A stretch of 64,000 nucleotides of DNA from Burkholderia territorii (GCF_902833055.1 NZ_CADFEJ010000016.1:103039-167038), one strand, 5' to 3'; shown: positions 23,984 through 32,410, numbered from the stretch's first letter. Translations and numbers: made by a program. Notes: a model not told the origin generated them from the letters alone.

Positions 23984-24469
23984 ATGCCGATTCCCGCGCA
24001 TATGTGGCTCAAGGATGATGGCGGCGCAGAGATCAGAGGCTCGTCAACCGTCCAGGACCGTGAAGGCAGCATTGAAATCATCAGTTTCGGCCACGGTGTG
24101 AATCTGCCGGTCGATGGCGCCAACGGCAAGATCACCGGCAAGCGTACACATTCACCGGTTGCGTTCGAAAAGGAATTCGACGCGGCGACACCGTATCTCT
24201 ACAAGGCCGTGGCGACAGGGCAGACGCTGCAATCGGCCGAAATCAAGTGGTATCGCATCAACGATGCAGGAAGGGAAGAAGCGTATTTCGTGATGCTGCT
24301 CGAAGGCGTCAAAGTCTGCGGCATCAACCCCGGCATGGCGAATACCCGACTGTCGCAGGTGTCCGCGCTCAATCACCTGGAAGCTGTCTCGATGATGTAT
24401 GAGCGCATCACCTGGCATTATCTCGACGGCAATGTCAAATACACGGATTCATGGAATGACATCGGATAA
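23984..24469 (+). CDS. hcp: Type VI secretion Hcp-family tube protein
   Basis: A 161-residue Hcp1-family protein. MPIPAHMWLKDDGGAEIRGSS opens the family fold, SIEIISFGHGVNLPVDGANGKITGKRTHSPVAFEKEFDAATPYLYKAVATGQTL follows, and the end has ISWHYLDG-like ITWHYLDGNVKYTDSWND. Hcp hexamers stack as the inner tube of the type VI secretion system and act as chaperone/carrier for small effectors. No T6SS structural gene is nearby, so this is an orphan hcp that must use a machine encoded elsewhere. It stands 13 bases before a Tlde1-like effector gene, which is the probable cargo. Confidence 0.9.
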   Translation: MPIPAHMWLKDDGGAEIRGSSTVQDREGSIEIISFGHGVNLPVDGANGKITGKRTHSPVAFEKEFDAATPYLYKAVATGQTLQSAEIKWYRINDAGREEAYFVMLLEGVKVCGINPGMANTRLSQVSALNHLEAVSMMYERITWHYLDGNVKYTDSWNDIG

Positions 24470-24482
24470 GCGGAGGTGGTCA

Positions 24483-25001
24483 ATGGCTTATACCGGTAGA
24501 TTTCTGGTGAATAACGACTTTTTGTCGCCCCTTACCATCGATGGCCTGGGTACGTTCGATGCGTTTTCTGGCAACGGCATCTATCGGAATCGAGGGGGCT
24601 GTACGGCGGTACCCGACAACGGCCCGATTCCTGCCGGTAAATACTGGATCGTCACACGTCCTACTGGAGGCCTGCGCTCCCAAGCCTACGCTTGGATAAA
24701 AGATCAGTGGAACACCTTCAAGGGAAATGCGACCGATCACAGTGAATGGTTCGCACTGTATCGCGATGATGGGATGATTGACGATAAAACGTGGATTAAT
24801 GGCGTTCAGCGCGGTCAGTTCCGGTTGCATCCGGCAGGTGGCGACGGTGTATCACTGGGCTGCATTACCCTGCCGAGCCGGGTCGACTTCCTGAGAATTC
24901 GTTCGGCCCTGCTGCACACCACTCCGCTCCCAGCCGGGAGCTCTGGGCTTAATGCATACGGAGCAATTGAGGTTATTACGCATGGCAACGTTTGCCCGTA
25001 A
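24483..25001 (+). CDS. Tlde1-like (DUF2778) T6SS peptidoglycan effector
   Basis: A 172-residue DUF2778 protein. The key stretch is RLHPAGGDGVSLGCITLP, with His116 and Cys127 in the HxxxxxxxSxGC pattern of L,D-transpeptidase-like enzymes; the N-terminal DAFSGNGIYRNRGGCTAVPDNGPIPAGKYWI and WFALYRDDGMIDD match the family. Tlde1 of Salmonella is a T6SS-delivered enzyme that cuts and exchanges tetrapeptide stems in the target periplasm. Strong ribosome site GGAGGTGG before the ATG at 24483. Directly after hcp and overlapping the first membrane protein gene by 20 bases, giving an effector-immunity pair. No signal peptide, as expected for Hcp-carried cargo. Confidence 0.85.
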   Translation: MAYTGRFLVNNDFLSPLTIDGLGTFDAFSGNGIYRNRGGCTAVPDNGPIPAGKYWIVTRPTGGLRSQAYAWIKDQWNTFKGNATDHSEWFALYRDDGMIDDKTWINGVQRGQFRLHPAGGDGVSLGCITLPSRVDFLRIRSALLHTTPLPAGSSGLNAYGAIEVITHGNVCP

Positions 25002-25251
25002 ACTACTGAAAGTTTTTCTATTTATTGGTCTATTACTTGTTTCAGTTCGTTATATTCCACTATCTAATGAGTGGACGCCAGCCGAAGCGCGCACATGGTG
25101 GCATGCGTCAGAATGGCTCGGTATTCACGATCCCGAAGATTTGTATTTCGCGGTGTGGGTCAGTATCGAACTGACCGTGGCCGTGCTCGCTTATATAGCG
25201 ATCACGCGGATGTGGCGATACTGTCGCAGGAAACAGCAGATCGAGAGATAG
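24982..25251 (+). CDS. Putative immunity protein, copy 1 (membrane)
   Basis: An 89-residue protein with two hydrophobic segments: about residues 7-25 (KLLKVFLFIGLLLVSVRYI) and 58-78 (WVSIELTVAVLAYIAITRMW), separated by a periplasmic-size loop containing LGIHDPEDLY. It starts within the effector gene (ATG at 24982, ribosome site GAGG), an arrangement seen in effector/immunity pairs. Two further homologous copies follow. Inner-membrane anchoring with a periplasmic loop suits protection against a peptidoglycan-acting toxin. Immunity function is inferred from position, size and topology. Confidence 0.7.
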   Translation: MATFARKLLKVFLFIGLLLVSVRYIPLSNEWTPAEARTWWHASEWLGIHDPEDLYFAVWVSIELTVAVLAYIAITRMWRYCRRKQQIER

Positions 25252-25260
25252 TGACTCAGA

Positions 25261-25527
25261 ATGATTTTCCGTAAGCTTCGGTTGTTCAAGGTCGCACTGT
25301 TCGTCGGTCTGTTCTGCCTCTCCGTACCGTTCGTCCACACATATCCTGTACCGATGCCAGAAAGCCAAGCACTCGCCTGGCTACGCGTTGCAAATCGACT
25401 CGGCATTCGCGATCCCGATGATTTATATATTCCGCTCGTTCTGCTGACCAACATTATCGTGGCAACATTTGCGTATATGGCGATCATGAGATTGGGGCGA
25501 TACTATCGCGGCAAAAAAACAAGTTAA
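25261..25527 (+). CDS. Putative immunity protein, copy 2 (membrane)
   Basis: An 88-residue paralogue of the preceding gene, with the same two-helix layout and shared blocks LRLFKVALFVGLF, LAWLRVANRLGIRDPDDLY and AYMAIMRLGRYY. It begins nine bases after copy 1 ends. Divergence between copies 1 and 2 is greatest in the loop, which is expected if each neutralises a different effector variant. The third, broken copy is more like copy 1 at its C-terminus and like copy 2 at its N-terminus. Confidence 0.65.
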   Translation: MIFRKLRLFKVALFVGLFCLSVPFVHTYPVPMPESQALAWLRVANRLGIRDPDDLYIPLVLLTNIIVATFAYMAIMRLGRYYRGKKTS

Positions 25528-25548
25528 GAAATAGAGCCGAAAACGCCC

Positions 25549-25797
25549 CCTCCTGTCCGCAGGCTATTCAAGGTCGCGCTGTTTTTTGGCCTGTTTGCCC
25601 CTGTCACTTCGGTATGTTCGCCCATATCCCTATGAATGGACAGAAAGCCAGATGCGCGCATGGCTGATACATCGCAGACACTGGGCATTCGCGCTCCCGA
25701 AGATTTGTATTTTGTGGTGTGGGCAACTATCGAAGTGATCGTGGCCATGCTCGCTTATGTAGCGATCACGCGGCTGTGGCGACACCACCGAAAATAG
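25549..25797 (+). pseudogene. Third, degraded immunity-gene copy
   Basis: Translation in shifting frames recovers the family: VRRLFKVALFFGLFAP, then after a frame change VRPYPYEWTESQMRAWL, and after a second change TLGIRAPEDLYFVVWATIEVIVAMLAYVAITRLW to the stop at 25795-25797. There is no start codon at the expected position, and two frameshifts plus an in-frame TGA break it. The C-terminal half matches copy 1 closely, so decay looks recent. Confidence 0.75.
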
Positions 25798-25937
25798 CAT
25801 GTTGGAAAATAGCGACCAAGGATGACCGCACCAGAACCAACGCCGCGCCCTTACTCGTCTCGAGGTTCGTGGGACACAGCCGTCGACCTTCAACCCGCTG
25901 CAGCGCATTCGAGCGCGACGCGCTCGAACGCAAATCG

Positions 25938-27302
25938 CTACACGTCGTCACCCTGAGCGTCCCGCCCGTCCCGCATCGCACGCCCGCCCCGCTCCACCGG
26001 CGGCAGCAGCGCCGCGAGCACATCCACCGAGCGCGCGGTCGCACCGCGATGGCGCGCCGCGAACGCCGCACCGGCCGCGCCCATCGCGATGCGCCGCGCG
26101 TTGTCGGCGAACAGCGCGTCGAGCACGTGCGCGAGATCGAGCGGATCCGCGACCTGCATCGCCGCGCCGGCCGCGACCGCGTCGGCGGTCGCCTGCGTGA
26201 AGTTGAACACGTGCGGGCCGATCAGCACCGGCACGCCAACCGCGCAGGCTTCGATCAGGTTCTGTCCGCCGAGTGGCAGCAAACTGCCGCCGATGAACGC
26301 GACGTCGCTCGCCGCGTAATACGCGCCGAGCTCGCCCATCGAGTCGCCGAGCAGCACCGTCACGTCGTCCGCCAGCGGTTCGGCGACGGCCGCGCGCCCC
26401 GCCGCAAGCGCGGCCGCATCGGCGCCCCACACCGAACGCCGCACGCACTTGAAGCCGTTGCGCGCGACCAGCGCCTCGACTTCCGCGAAACGCTGCGGAT
26501 GACGCGGCACGAGAATCAGCAGCGCACCGGGCGTCTTCATCGCGGCGAACGCCTGCAGCACCAGCGCCTCCTCGTTCTCGCGCGTGCTTGCCGCGACCCA
26601 CACGGGCCGCGCGCCGATCGCGTCACGCCACGCATGGCCGCGCGCGGCCAGCTCCGGCGGCGTCGTCATGTCGAACTTCAGGTTGCCGAGCACCGTCACG
26701 TTGCGCGCGCCGAGCGACGTCAGACGCTCTGCGTCGGCCGGGCTCTGCGCGAGCACGCGCGAGAATCCGCCGAACACGTCGCGCGTCGCCGCGCCGAATT
26801 TCGCGGCGCGCCGATGCGAACGCGCGGACATCCGCGCATTGGTCAGCACGAGCGGCACGTCCGCGCGGCGGCATTCGTCGATCAGCGTCGGCCACACTTC
26901 GGTTTCCATCACGAGCCCGAGCGTCGGCCGCCATGCGTGCAGGAAGCGCCGCACTGCGCCCGGCATGTCGTACGGCAGATAGCAGCGCAGTACGCGATCG
27001 CCGAAGATCTGCTCGCCTGTCGCGCGGCCGCTGGGCGTCATGTGGGTAAGCAGGATCCGAGCGTCGGGGCGCGCGCGCATCAACGCGTCGATCAGCGGCT
27101 GCGCGGCACGCGTCTCGCCCACCGATACCGCATGCACCCAGATCAGCGGCGCGCGATCGTCCGGCGAACGGCCCGCGACGTGACCAAAGCGCTCGCCGAT
27201 GTGCTCGCGATAGCCGCGTTCCTTGCGCGAACGCACGAACAGCCGGATCACGGCGATCGGCGCGACCAGCCACCACAGCGCGCGATAGATCGCCCTCAGC
27301 AT
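25938..27302 (-). CDS. waaA: 3-deoxy-D-manno-octulosonic acid transferase
   Basis: A 454-residue GT30 enzyme that adds Kdo from CMP-Kdo to lipid IVA at the inner-membrane face. An N-terminal membrane anchor (YRALWWLVAPIAVIRLFVRS) is followed by IWVHAVSVGETRAAQPL with the catalytic Glu, the METEVWPTLIDECRR block, TNARMSARSHRR, and the C-terminal domain with LVPRHPQRF and GGSLLPLGGQNLIEACAVGVPVLIGPHVFNF. It is the last gene of the minus-strand waaC-kdoO-waaA run. The C-terminal tail of about 20 residues is charged and unusual. Length otherwise normal. Confidence 0.94.
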   Translation of the reverse strand: MLRAIYRALWWLVAPIAVIRLFVRSRKERGYREHIGERFGHVAGRSPDDRAPLIWVHAVSVGETRAAQPLIDALMRARPDARILLTHMTPSGRATGEQIFGDRVLRCYLPYDMPGAVRRFLHAWRPTLGLVMETEVWPTLIDECRRADVPLVLTNARMSARSHRRAAKFGAATRDVFGGFSRVLAQSPADAERLTSLGARNVTVLGNLKFDMTTPPELAARGHAWRDAIGARPVWVAASTRENEEALVLQAFAAMKTPGALLILVPRHPQRFAEVEALVARNGFKCVRRSVWGADAAALAAGRAAVAEPLADDVTVLLGDSMGELGAYYAASDVAFIGGSLLPLGGQNLIEACAVGVPVLIGPHVFNFTQATADAVAAGAAMQVADPLDLAHVLDALFADNARRIAMGAAGAAFAARHRGATARSVDVLAALLPPVERGGRAMRDGRDAQGDDV

Positions 27303-27339
27303 GGGCCGGCCCCCGGCTTGCGTGGAAACAGGCGCGCGC

Positions 27340-28224
27340 TCAAACCAGCGTCCTGCCGGTCAGGCGCTCGAGAATGCCGAGCGGCGCGCAGTCGCGGCGC
27401 ACCATCGCGTCGACCGGCAGGAAGAAGGTCTGCTCGAGCATGAACTGGCCGGACATCACAGCGTGCGAAGTCTGATCCGAGAAACATATCCACACGCTGC
27501 CCGGCGGAAACGGCATCGTTTGCTGTGGGCACGTCTTCTGGTAGTCGAGGTCGGCCTTCATCCCGTCGTGCAGGTTCAGCATCAGATGGTCGTACGCGCT
27601 GCGCGGCGACTTCGTCACGTGCAGCAGGTTGAGCAGCCATGCGGAGCCGGGGAACTGCGGCCGGATCTTCGGCAGGAAACGCTTCGCGACGTCCTCGAAC
27701 GGTTCGCCCACGCGCCACACGCGCGGCTGCCCGGCCGGGTTCACGTTCGTGAACACGCGCAGAATCCGCTCGCCGTAGTTCGGCCGCGACGGGAACGCAT
27801 CGACGTGCAGCCGGCTGTCGTCCTTGCGCCATGAAGTCTGGCGCGTTTCGACCTGCATCAGCCGCAGGCTCGTCGGCGCGACGCGCAGCTTGCCGCGGTA
27901 TTCGGGAAAGAGGCCGTCGACGAGCGTGCCGGCCTGCTGCTGGAAACGCGCGACCAGTGCGCGCACGGCCGACTGCGTGACGCTGTCGCCGAGCACGCCG
28001 GCGAGCGCGCCGCCATTCGGCGCGAGGCTGATGTTCTTGCGTTTCGGATCGGCGAGCGCCGGATCGAGCAGCGCTTCCTCGCCGCCTTCGATCGCGAAGC
28101 GCAGGTTCGGGAAATACAGCACCTTGCCTTCCTCGACCGCGGCGAGCAGTTGCTCGCGCGGCGTCGACAGGTTGTGTCCGCTCCAGTCGGCGGACGGGAC
28201 TTCGATGATCTGGGATTCGCTCAT
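27340..28224 (-). CDS. kdoO: Kdo 3-hydroxylase KdoO (makes Ko)
   Basis: A 294-residue Fe(II)/2-oxoglutarate/O2-dependent dioxygenase. The iron triad is visible in the HxD of RLHVDAFPSRPNYGERILRVFTN and the distal His in CFSDQTSHAVMSGQFMLEQTF, followed by an Arg downstream. The enzyme, described from Burkholderia ambifaria and Yersinia pestis, converts Kdo in Kdo2-lipid A to D-glycero-D-talo-oct-2-ulosonic acid (Ko). Position between waaC and waaA fits inner-core assembly. It ends 37 bases before the waaA start. Confidence 0.92.
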   Translation of the reverse strand: MSESQIIEVPSADWSGHNLSTPREQLLAAVEEGKVLYFPNLRFAIEGGEEALLDPALADPKRKNISLAPNGGALAGVLGDSVTQSAVRALVARFQQQAGTLVDGLFPEYRGKLRVAPTSLRLMQVETRQTSWRKDDSRLHVDAFPSRPNYGERILRVFTNVNPAGQPRVWRVGEPFEDVAKRFLPKIRPQFPGSAWLLNLLHVTKSPRSAYDHLMLNLHDGMKADLDYQKTCPQQTMPFPPGSVWICFSDQTSHAVMSGQFMLEQTFFLPVDAMVRRDCAPLGILERLTGRTLV

Positions 28225-28267
28225 GATCGGTTCGCGTGCGTGACTGGCAGGGCAGGCGTGACGGGCG

Positions 28268-29263
28268 TCACAGCAGACCGAAGCCCGCGAGCGCCGCCTT
28301 CACCTGCGAGATCGACGGCGGCTGCCCCGCCGTGCCGAGATTGACGACGTTCGGCGACCAGTAGCCGCCGGTACGCCAGGCCGTTGCGAAATTGTACAGT
28401 TCGACCGTCGGACGCTTCAGCGCGGCCGCGATGTGAACCAGACCTGTATCAACCCCGACCGTCGCGGCCGCGCCGTCGATCAGACCGACGACGGCGGGCA
28501 GCGACAGTTTCGGCGGCACGATTGCCGCCGCGCCGAATTCCTTCGCGAGCCGCTCGCTGGTCGCGCGCTCCGCATCGTTGCCCCACGGCAGCACGAGCGA
28601 CGCACCGCGCCGCACGAGCGCCTGGCCGAGCTCGATCCAGGCGGCGTCCGGCCACTGCTTGTCGGCGCGCGACGTCGCATGCACGAAGACGACGTACGGC
28701 ACCGGCAGGTTCAGGCCGAGCGCCGCGACCGCGAGCGCCGCCGCGCGCGTATCGAGGCCGAAGTCGACCGGATCGGCCGGCGTCGGCACCGGGTCGCCCA
28801 GCGCGGCCGCGACCAGCTGGCGCGAACGCTCGACCACGTGCGTGCGCGGCTCGATCGGCACACGCTTGCGATAGAAGAAGCGCACCGGCCATTCGTAACC
28901 CGCGCCGTCGGTGCGGTTGCCGAGGCCCGCGAGCGGGCCGCGCGCCCAGCTCGCGACCCAGGCCGTCTTGATGAGTCCCTGGCAGTCGATCACGAGGTCG
29001 TACTGCTCGGCCGCGAGGCGCTTGCGGAACGCGCGGATCTCGCGCCACGTCGCACCCGAGAACGGCTTCTTGCGCCAGCGGCGCAGCGAGAACGGCAGGA
29101 CGTCGCGCACGCCGTCGACGAGCCGCACGAGGTCGACGAAGCTCTCCTCGACGAGCCAGTCGATCTGCGCGTCGGGATGGCGACGCCGGATATCGGCGAT
29201 CACCGGCATGTTGTGCACGACGTCGCCCAGCGACGACACGCGCACGATCAGGATCTTTTGCAC
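28268..29263 (-). CDS. waaC: LPS heptosyltransferase I
   Basis: A 331-residue GT9 enzyme that transfers L,D-heptose to Kdo (or Ko). It starts at the GTG at 29263-29261, giving MQKILIVRVSSLGDVVHNMPV, the classic WaaC opening with the GDVVH catalytic Asp. CQGLIKTAWVASW, HATSRADKQWP and DTGLVHIAAALKRPTVELYN are all present. An upstream reading would add 26 residues and run through a hairpin, which is unlikely. A terminator-like hairpin with six U's ends four bases before the GTG (29274-29292). Promoter candidate TAAAAT on the minus strand at 29315-29310. Confidence 0.93.
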   Translation of the reverse strand: MQKILIVRVSSLGDVVHNMPVIADIRRRHPDAQIDWLVEESFVDLVRLVDGVRDVLPFSLRRWRKKPFSGATWREIRAFRKRLAAEQYDLVIDCQGLIKTAWVASWARGPLAGLGNRTDGAGYEWPVRFFYRKRVPIEPRTHVVERSRQLVAAALGDPVPTPADPVDFGLDTRAAALAVAALGLNLPVPYVVFVHATSRADKQWPDAAWIELGQALVRRGASLVLPWGNDAERATSERLAKEFGAAAIVPPKLSLPAVVGLIDGAAATVGVDTGLVHIAAALKRPTVELYNFATAWRTGGYWSPNVVNLGTAGQPPSISQVKAALAGFGLL

Positions 29264-29267
29264 GCTG

Positions 29268-29292
29268 AAAAAACGCCGGCGGACGGCCGGCG
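29268..29292 (-). terminator. Terminator-like hairpin directly before waaC start
   Basis: On the minus strand CGCCGGC-CGTCC-GCCGGCG (29292-29274) is followed by TTTTTT (29273-29268), then CAGC and the GTG of waaC. It has all parts of an intrinsic terminator but sits in the leader of the gene it precedes, so it could act as an attenuator or as a second stop for transcription from the phosphomannomutase gene. Confidence 0.6.
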
Positions 29293-29341
29293 ACAGGCAT
29301 AAAGACGCGATTTTATCGCGCCCGGGAGAGCACACAGGCAA

Positions 29342-29377
29342 AAAGCGGCCGCACGCCGTCGGCGTGCACCGCTTTTC
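29342..29377. terminator. Bidirectional terminator after phosphomannomutase gene
   Basis: AAAAGCGG...CCGCTTTT outer stem around an inner GCACGCCG/CGGCGTGC stem; A and T runs on both sides. Confidence 0.8.
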
Positions 29378-29517
29378 GGGGATGGCGCGACGATCCTTCG
29401 ATCATCGCCGCGCCGGCGGCGGCCCGCAGGCCGCCGGGTTCTCGAGCAAACGCCGGGCCGTCCCGAGTGTTCCCGCCTCCGTCGGGGGCCTGGCGCGAAG
29501 CGCCGGATTCGCGGCGC

Positions 29518-30912
29518 TCAGAACGGCAGCTTGACGTCCGGCTTCGCGGCCGTCAGCACGCGGCGGAAGTCGTCCTGGATGCGCTTGAGCCCTTCCTCGG
29601 TCTCGGATTCGAACCGCATCACGACGACCGGCGTCGTGTTCGACGAACGCGCGAGGCCGAAGCCGTCCGGGTATTCGACGCGCAGGCCGTCGATCGTCAC
29701 GACCTCGTCCGCACCTTCGAATTTTGCTTCCTTCTGCAGCTTCTCGATCAGGCGGAAGTTCTCGCCTTCGTCGAGCCAGAGCTGCAGTTCGGGCGTGCTC
29801 ATCGCGTCCGGCAGCGCGTTCAGCAGCGCGCTCGGATCGGCCGTCTTCGCGAGGATCTCGAGCAGGCGCGCGCCCGTGTAGAGACCGTCGTCGAAACCGT
29901 ACCAGCGATCCTTGAAGAACACGTGGCCGCTCATCTCGCCCGCGAGCGGTGCGCCCGTCTCGCGCAGCTTCGCCTTCACGAGCGAATGGCCCGTCTTCCA
30001 CATCAGCGGCTGGCCGCCCTTCGCCTTCACCCACTGCGCGAGATGGCGCGTGCACTTCACGTCGTAGATGATCTGCGCGCCCGGGTTGCGCGACAGCACT
30101 TCCTCCGCGAACAGCATCAGCTGGCGATCCGGGTAGATGATCTGGCCGTCCTTCGTGACGACGCCCAGGCGGTCGCCGTCGCCGTCGAATGCGAAGCCGA
30201 GCTCGGCGTCGGTGTCCTTGAGCGCCTGGATCACGTCCTGCAGGTTTTCCGGATGCGCGGGATCGGGGTGGTGGTTCGGGAACGTGCCGTCGATGTCGGT
30301 GAAGCGCTCGACGAGTTCGCAGCCGAGCGCCTTGAACAGGCGCGTCGCGAGCGGGCCCGCGACGCCGTTGCCGGCATCGACGACGAGCTTCAGCGGGCGC
30401 GCGAGCTTCACGTCGCCGACGATGCGCTCGATGTACTGGTCGGCGACGTCGAATGCCTCGTACGAGCCGCTGCCCGTCTCGAAGCGCTCGTCGACGATGC
30501 GGCGGTACAGCGCCTGGATCTGCTCGCCGTAGATCGCCGCGCCGCGCAGCACCATCTTGAAGCCGTTGTAGTCGGGCGGGTTGTGGCTGCCGGTGACGAC
30601 GATGCACGAATCGACGCGACGCTCGCCGCCCTTCAGCGCAAGCGGCACGCTCGCCGCGAAATAGCCGACCGGCGTGGGCACCATGCCGACGTCGACGACG
30701 TCGACGCCCGCCGCACGCAGGCCCTCGGCGAGTGCGCCGACGAGCTCGGGACCCGACAGGCGGCCGTCGCGCGCGACGACGACCGCGTCGCCACCCTGAG
30801 CGCGCACTTCGCTGCCGAATGCCCGGCCGATCCCGCGCGCCGTGTCGGCGTCGAGCGTCTTGCCGACCACACCGCGAATGTCATATGCCTTGAAGATGGA
30901 TTGGGAGATCAT
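29518..30912 (-). CDS. manB: Phosphomannomutase/phosphoglucomutase
   Basis: A 464-residue alpha-D-phosphohexomutase. It starts at the ATG at 30912 (MISQSIFKAYDIRGVVGKTL); an ATG 24 bases upstream is less likely. The four domain signatures are all seen: the phosphoserine loop VVTGSHNPPDYNGFK, the Mg-binding GFAFDGDGDRLGVV, the sugar loop AGEMSGHVFFKDRWYGFDDG, and the phosphate loop RSSNTTPVVVMRFE. It makes mannose-1-P (for manC at 42342) and glucose-1-P (for rmlA). It follows the AlgC/ManB pattern in dual specificity; the symbol algC would also be defensible. The ribosome site is GAGAGA. Confidence 0.92.
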   Translation of the reverse strand: MISQSIFKAYDIRGVVGKTLDADTARGIGRAFGSEVRAQGGDAVVVARDGRLSGPELVGALAEGLRAAGVDVVDVGMVPTPVGYFAASVPLALKGGERRVDSCIVVTGSHNPPDYNGFKMVLRGAAIYGEQIQALYRRIVDERFETGSGSYEAFDVADQYIERIVGDVKLARPLKLVVDAGNGVAGPLATRLFKALGCELVERFTDIDGTFPNHHPDPAHPENLQDVIQALKDTDAELGFAFDGDGDRLGVVTKDGQIIYPDRQLMLFAEEVLSRNPGAQIIYDVKCTRHLAQWVKAKGGQPLMWKTGHSLVKAKLRETGAPLAGEMSGHVFFKDRWYGFDDGLYTGARLLEILAKTADPSALLNALPDAMSTPELQLWLDEGENFRLIEKLQKEAKFEGADEVVTIDGLRVEYPDGFGLARSSNTTPVVVMRFESETEEGLKRIQDDFRRVLTAAKPDVKLPF

Positions 30913-31032
30913 CGATTCTCTCTCGGTTGCGTGCATGGAAAATAATCTGGCCGCCTTCGCGCGTGCCCGGCATCATACATGCCGGCCCGGCGTTGCAAGG
31001 AACGGGACGGCTGGCGCGGCCCCGATCCCACT

Positions 31033-31038
31033 TATAAT
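31033..31038 (+). promoter_or_regulatory. -10 element before O-glycosylation operon
   Basis: TATAAT at 31033-31038 in a CTTATAATCG context; the -35 region is weak (no TTGACA-like hexamer at 16-18 bases). Transcription start near 31045, giving a leader of about 95 bases. Confidence 0.45.
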
Positions 31039-31138
31039 CGCGGGTTTTGATGACGCGGATTCCGTCCATTTTAATGCCTAGCCGTTCCGCCGCCGCCACC
31101 CTGCCGCCTGCGGGCGCCCTGCCGGCCGCCTCGCGCGC

Positions 31139-32410
31139 ATGCGGCTGCCCCGCATGCTGAAGCGATTCGGCAACCCGGACGTCGCGAAAGCCGTCGCGAA
31201 CCTCGTCTGGCTGGGGCTCGAACGGCTCACGCAGATCGGCGTCGCGATCGCGATCAGCGGTCTTCTGGCCCGTTATTTCGGGCCGGACGTGTTCGGCAAA
31301 TGGCAGTATGCGAATACGCTTCTCCTCGTACTGGCACCGCTCACCTGGGTGTGCGGCGCCGAAATCCTTGTTCCGACCATCGTCCAGCGCCCGCCCGCGC
31401 AACTCGGCGCGGTGCTCGGCAGCGCATTCGCGCTGCGCATCGGCGTGTCCGCCGCCGCGCTCGTCGCGACCTGGATTGCGATCGGCGCCGGCGCGTTCGA
31501 TCCGCTCGTCGGCGCGATGCTCGCGGGCCTCGCGGTCACGATGGTGTTCCGCGAGCCGTTCGTCGGCGTGATCAACGCGTGGCTGCAGAGCATGACCTAC
31601 AGCAAGCCGCAACTCGTGACCAGCATGTTCACCGCGCTGGCCAAGGCGCTCGCCGTCTGGCTGCTGGTGCGCGCGGCCGCCGGCCCCGCCCGCTTCGCAT
31701 GGCTGTGGGCGCTGGAAGCCGCCGCGATCGGTTTCGTGCTGCTGCTCTACTACCGCCATCGTAACGGCGGCACGCTCGGCTGGACGTTCGACAAACCGCT
31801 GTTCGGGCACTTTGCCACCGCCGGCACCGTGTTCTGGCTTGGCCTGATCTGCATGTATCTGTTCCTGAAGCTCGACCGCCTGATGCTCGAGCGCCACGTG
31901 TCGTTCGCCGACCTCGGCCGCTATTCGGCGGCCCAGCAGCTCAACGAGAACTGGATCACGCTCGCGCTGATGCTCGCGCAGACCATCGCGCCCGCGTTCG
32001 TGTACCGCGTGCAGGACGTCGCGCGGTTGCGCCGCAACATCGTGCGGCTGATCGCGATGACCGCCGGCCTGATGACGGCCGGCGCACTGGTGCTGGACGC
32101 GGCCGCGCCGCTCATCGTCGGCAAGGTGTTCGGCCGCGGCTACGAGGCGTCGGTCGACATCTTCCGCTGGGCCGTCTGGCTGTCCGTGCCGGCCGGCATC
32201 GAGGCGATAGGCAATCTTATCGTTCTCAAATATCAAGCAAAATTCGTGTTGCTGGCGAAATGGGTGCTCGCGCTCGCGATCGCCGCGCTCGTCAACGTGT
32301 TCGCCATCCCCCGGCTCGGCCTGTACGGCGCGCTCGTCGGGCTGGCGGCCGGCTACGTTGCCGCCGCCGCCGTCAATTTTTATTACATTCGTTTCAAGCT
32401 GCGCCCATGA
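31139..32410 (+). CDS. ogcX: O-glycosylation flippase OgcX (Wzx-like)
   Basis: A 423-residue polytopic membrane protein of the polysaccharide-transporter (Wzx/MurJ-like) superfamily with twelve or more hydrophobic segments; GLLARYFGPDVFGKWQYANTL near residue 45 is the family-typical first-loop motif. In Burkholderia the five-gene cluster flippase-GT2-GT4-epimerase-initiator is the general protein O-glycosylation locus, and gene order here matches it exactly. It flips the undecaprenyl-PP trisaccharide (Gal-GalNAc-GalNAc in B. cenocepacia). ATG at 31154 is an alternative start. Its TGA overlaps the ATG of the next gene (ATGA). Confidence 0.85.
   Translation: MRLPRMLKRFGNPDVAKAVANLVWLGLERLTQIGVAIAISGLLARYFGPDVFGKWQYANTLLLVLAPLTWVCGAEILVPTIVQRPPAQLGAVLGSAFALRIGVSAAALVATWIAIGAGAFDPLVGAMLAGLAVTMVFREPFVGVINAWLQSMTYSKPQLVTSMFTALAKALAVWLLVRAAAGPARFAWLWALEAAAIGFVLLLYYRHRNGGTLGWTFDKPLFGHFATAGTVFWLGLICMYLFLKLDRLMLERHVSFADLGRYSAAQQLNENWITLALMLAQTIAPAFVYRVQDVARLRRNIVRLIAMTAGLMTAGALVLDAAAPLIVGKVFGRGYEASVDIFRWAVWLSVPAGIEAIGNLIVLKYQAKFVLLAKWVLALAIAALVNVFAIPRLGLYGALVGLAAGYVAAAAVNFYYIRFKLRP

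Noticed and set aside
31074..31160. 28-codon reading frame in the ogcX leader that overlaps the ogcX start
   Set aside because: Ala/Pro/Arg-rich with no ribosome site; a leader peptide cannot be supported.
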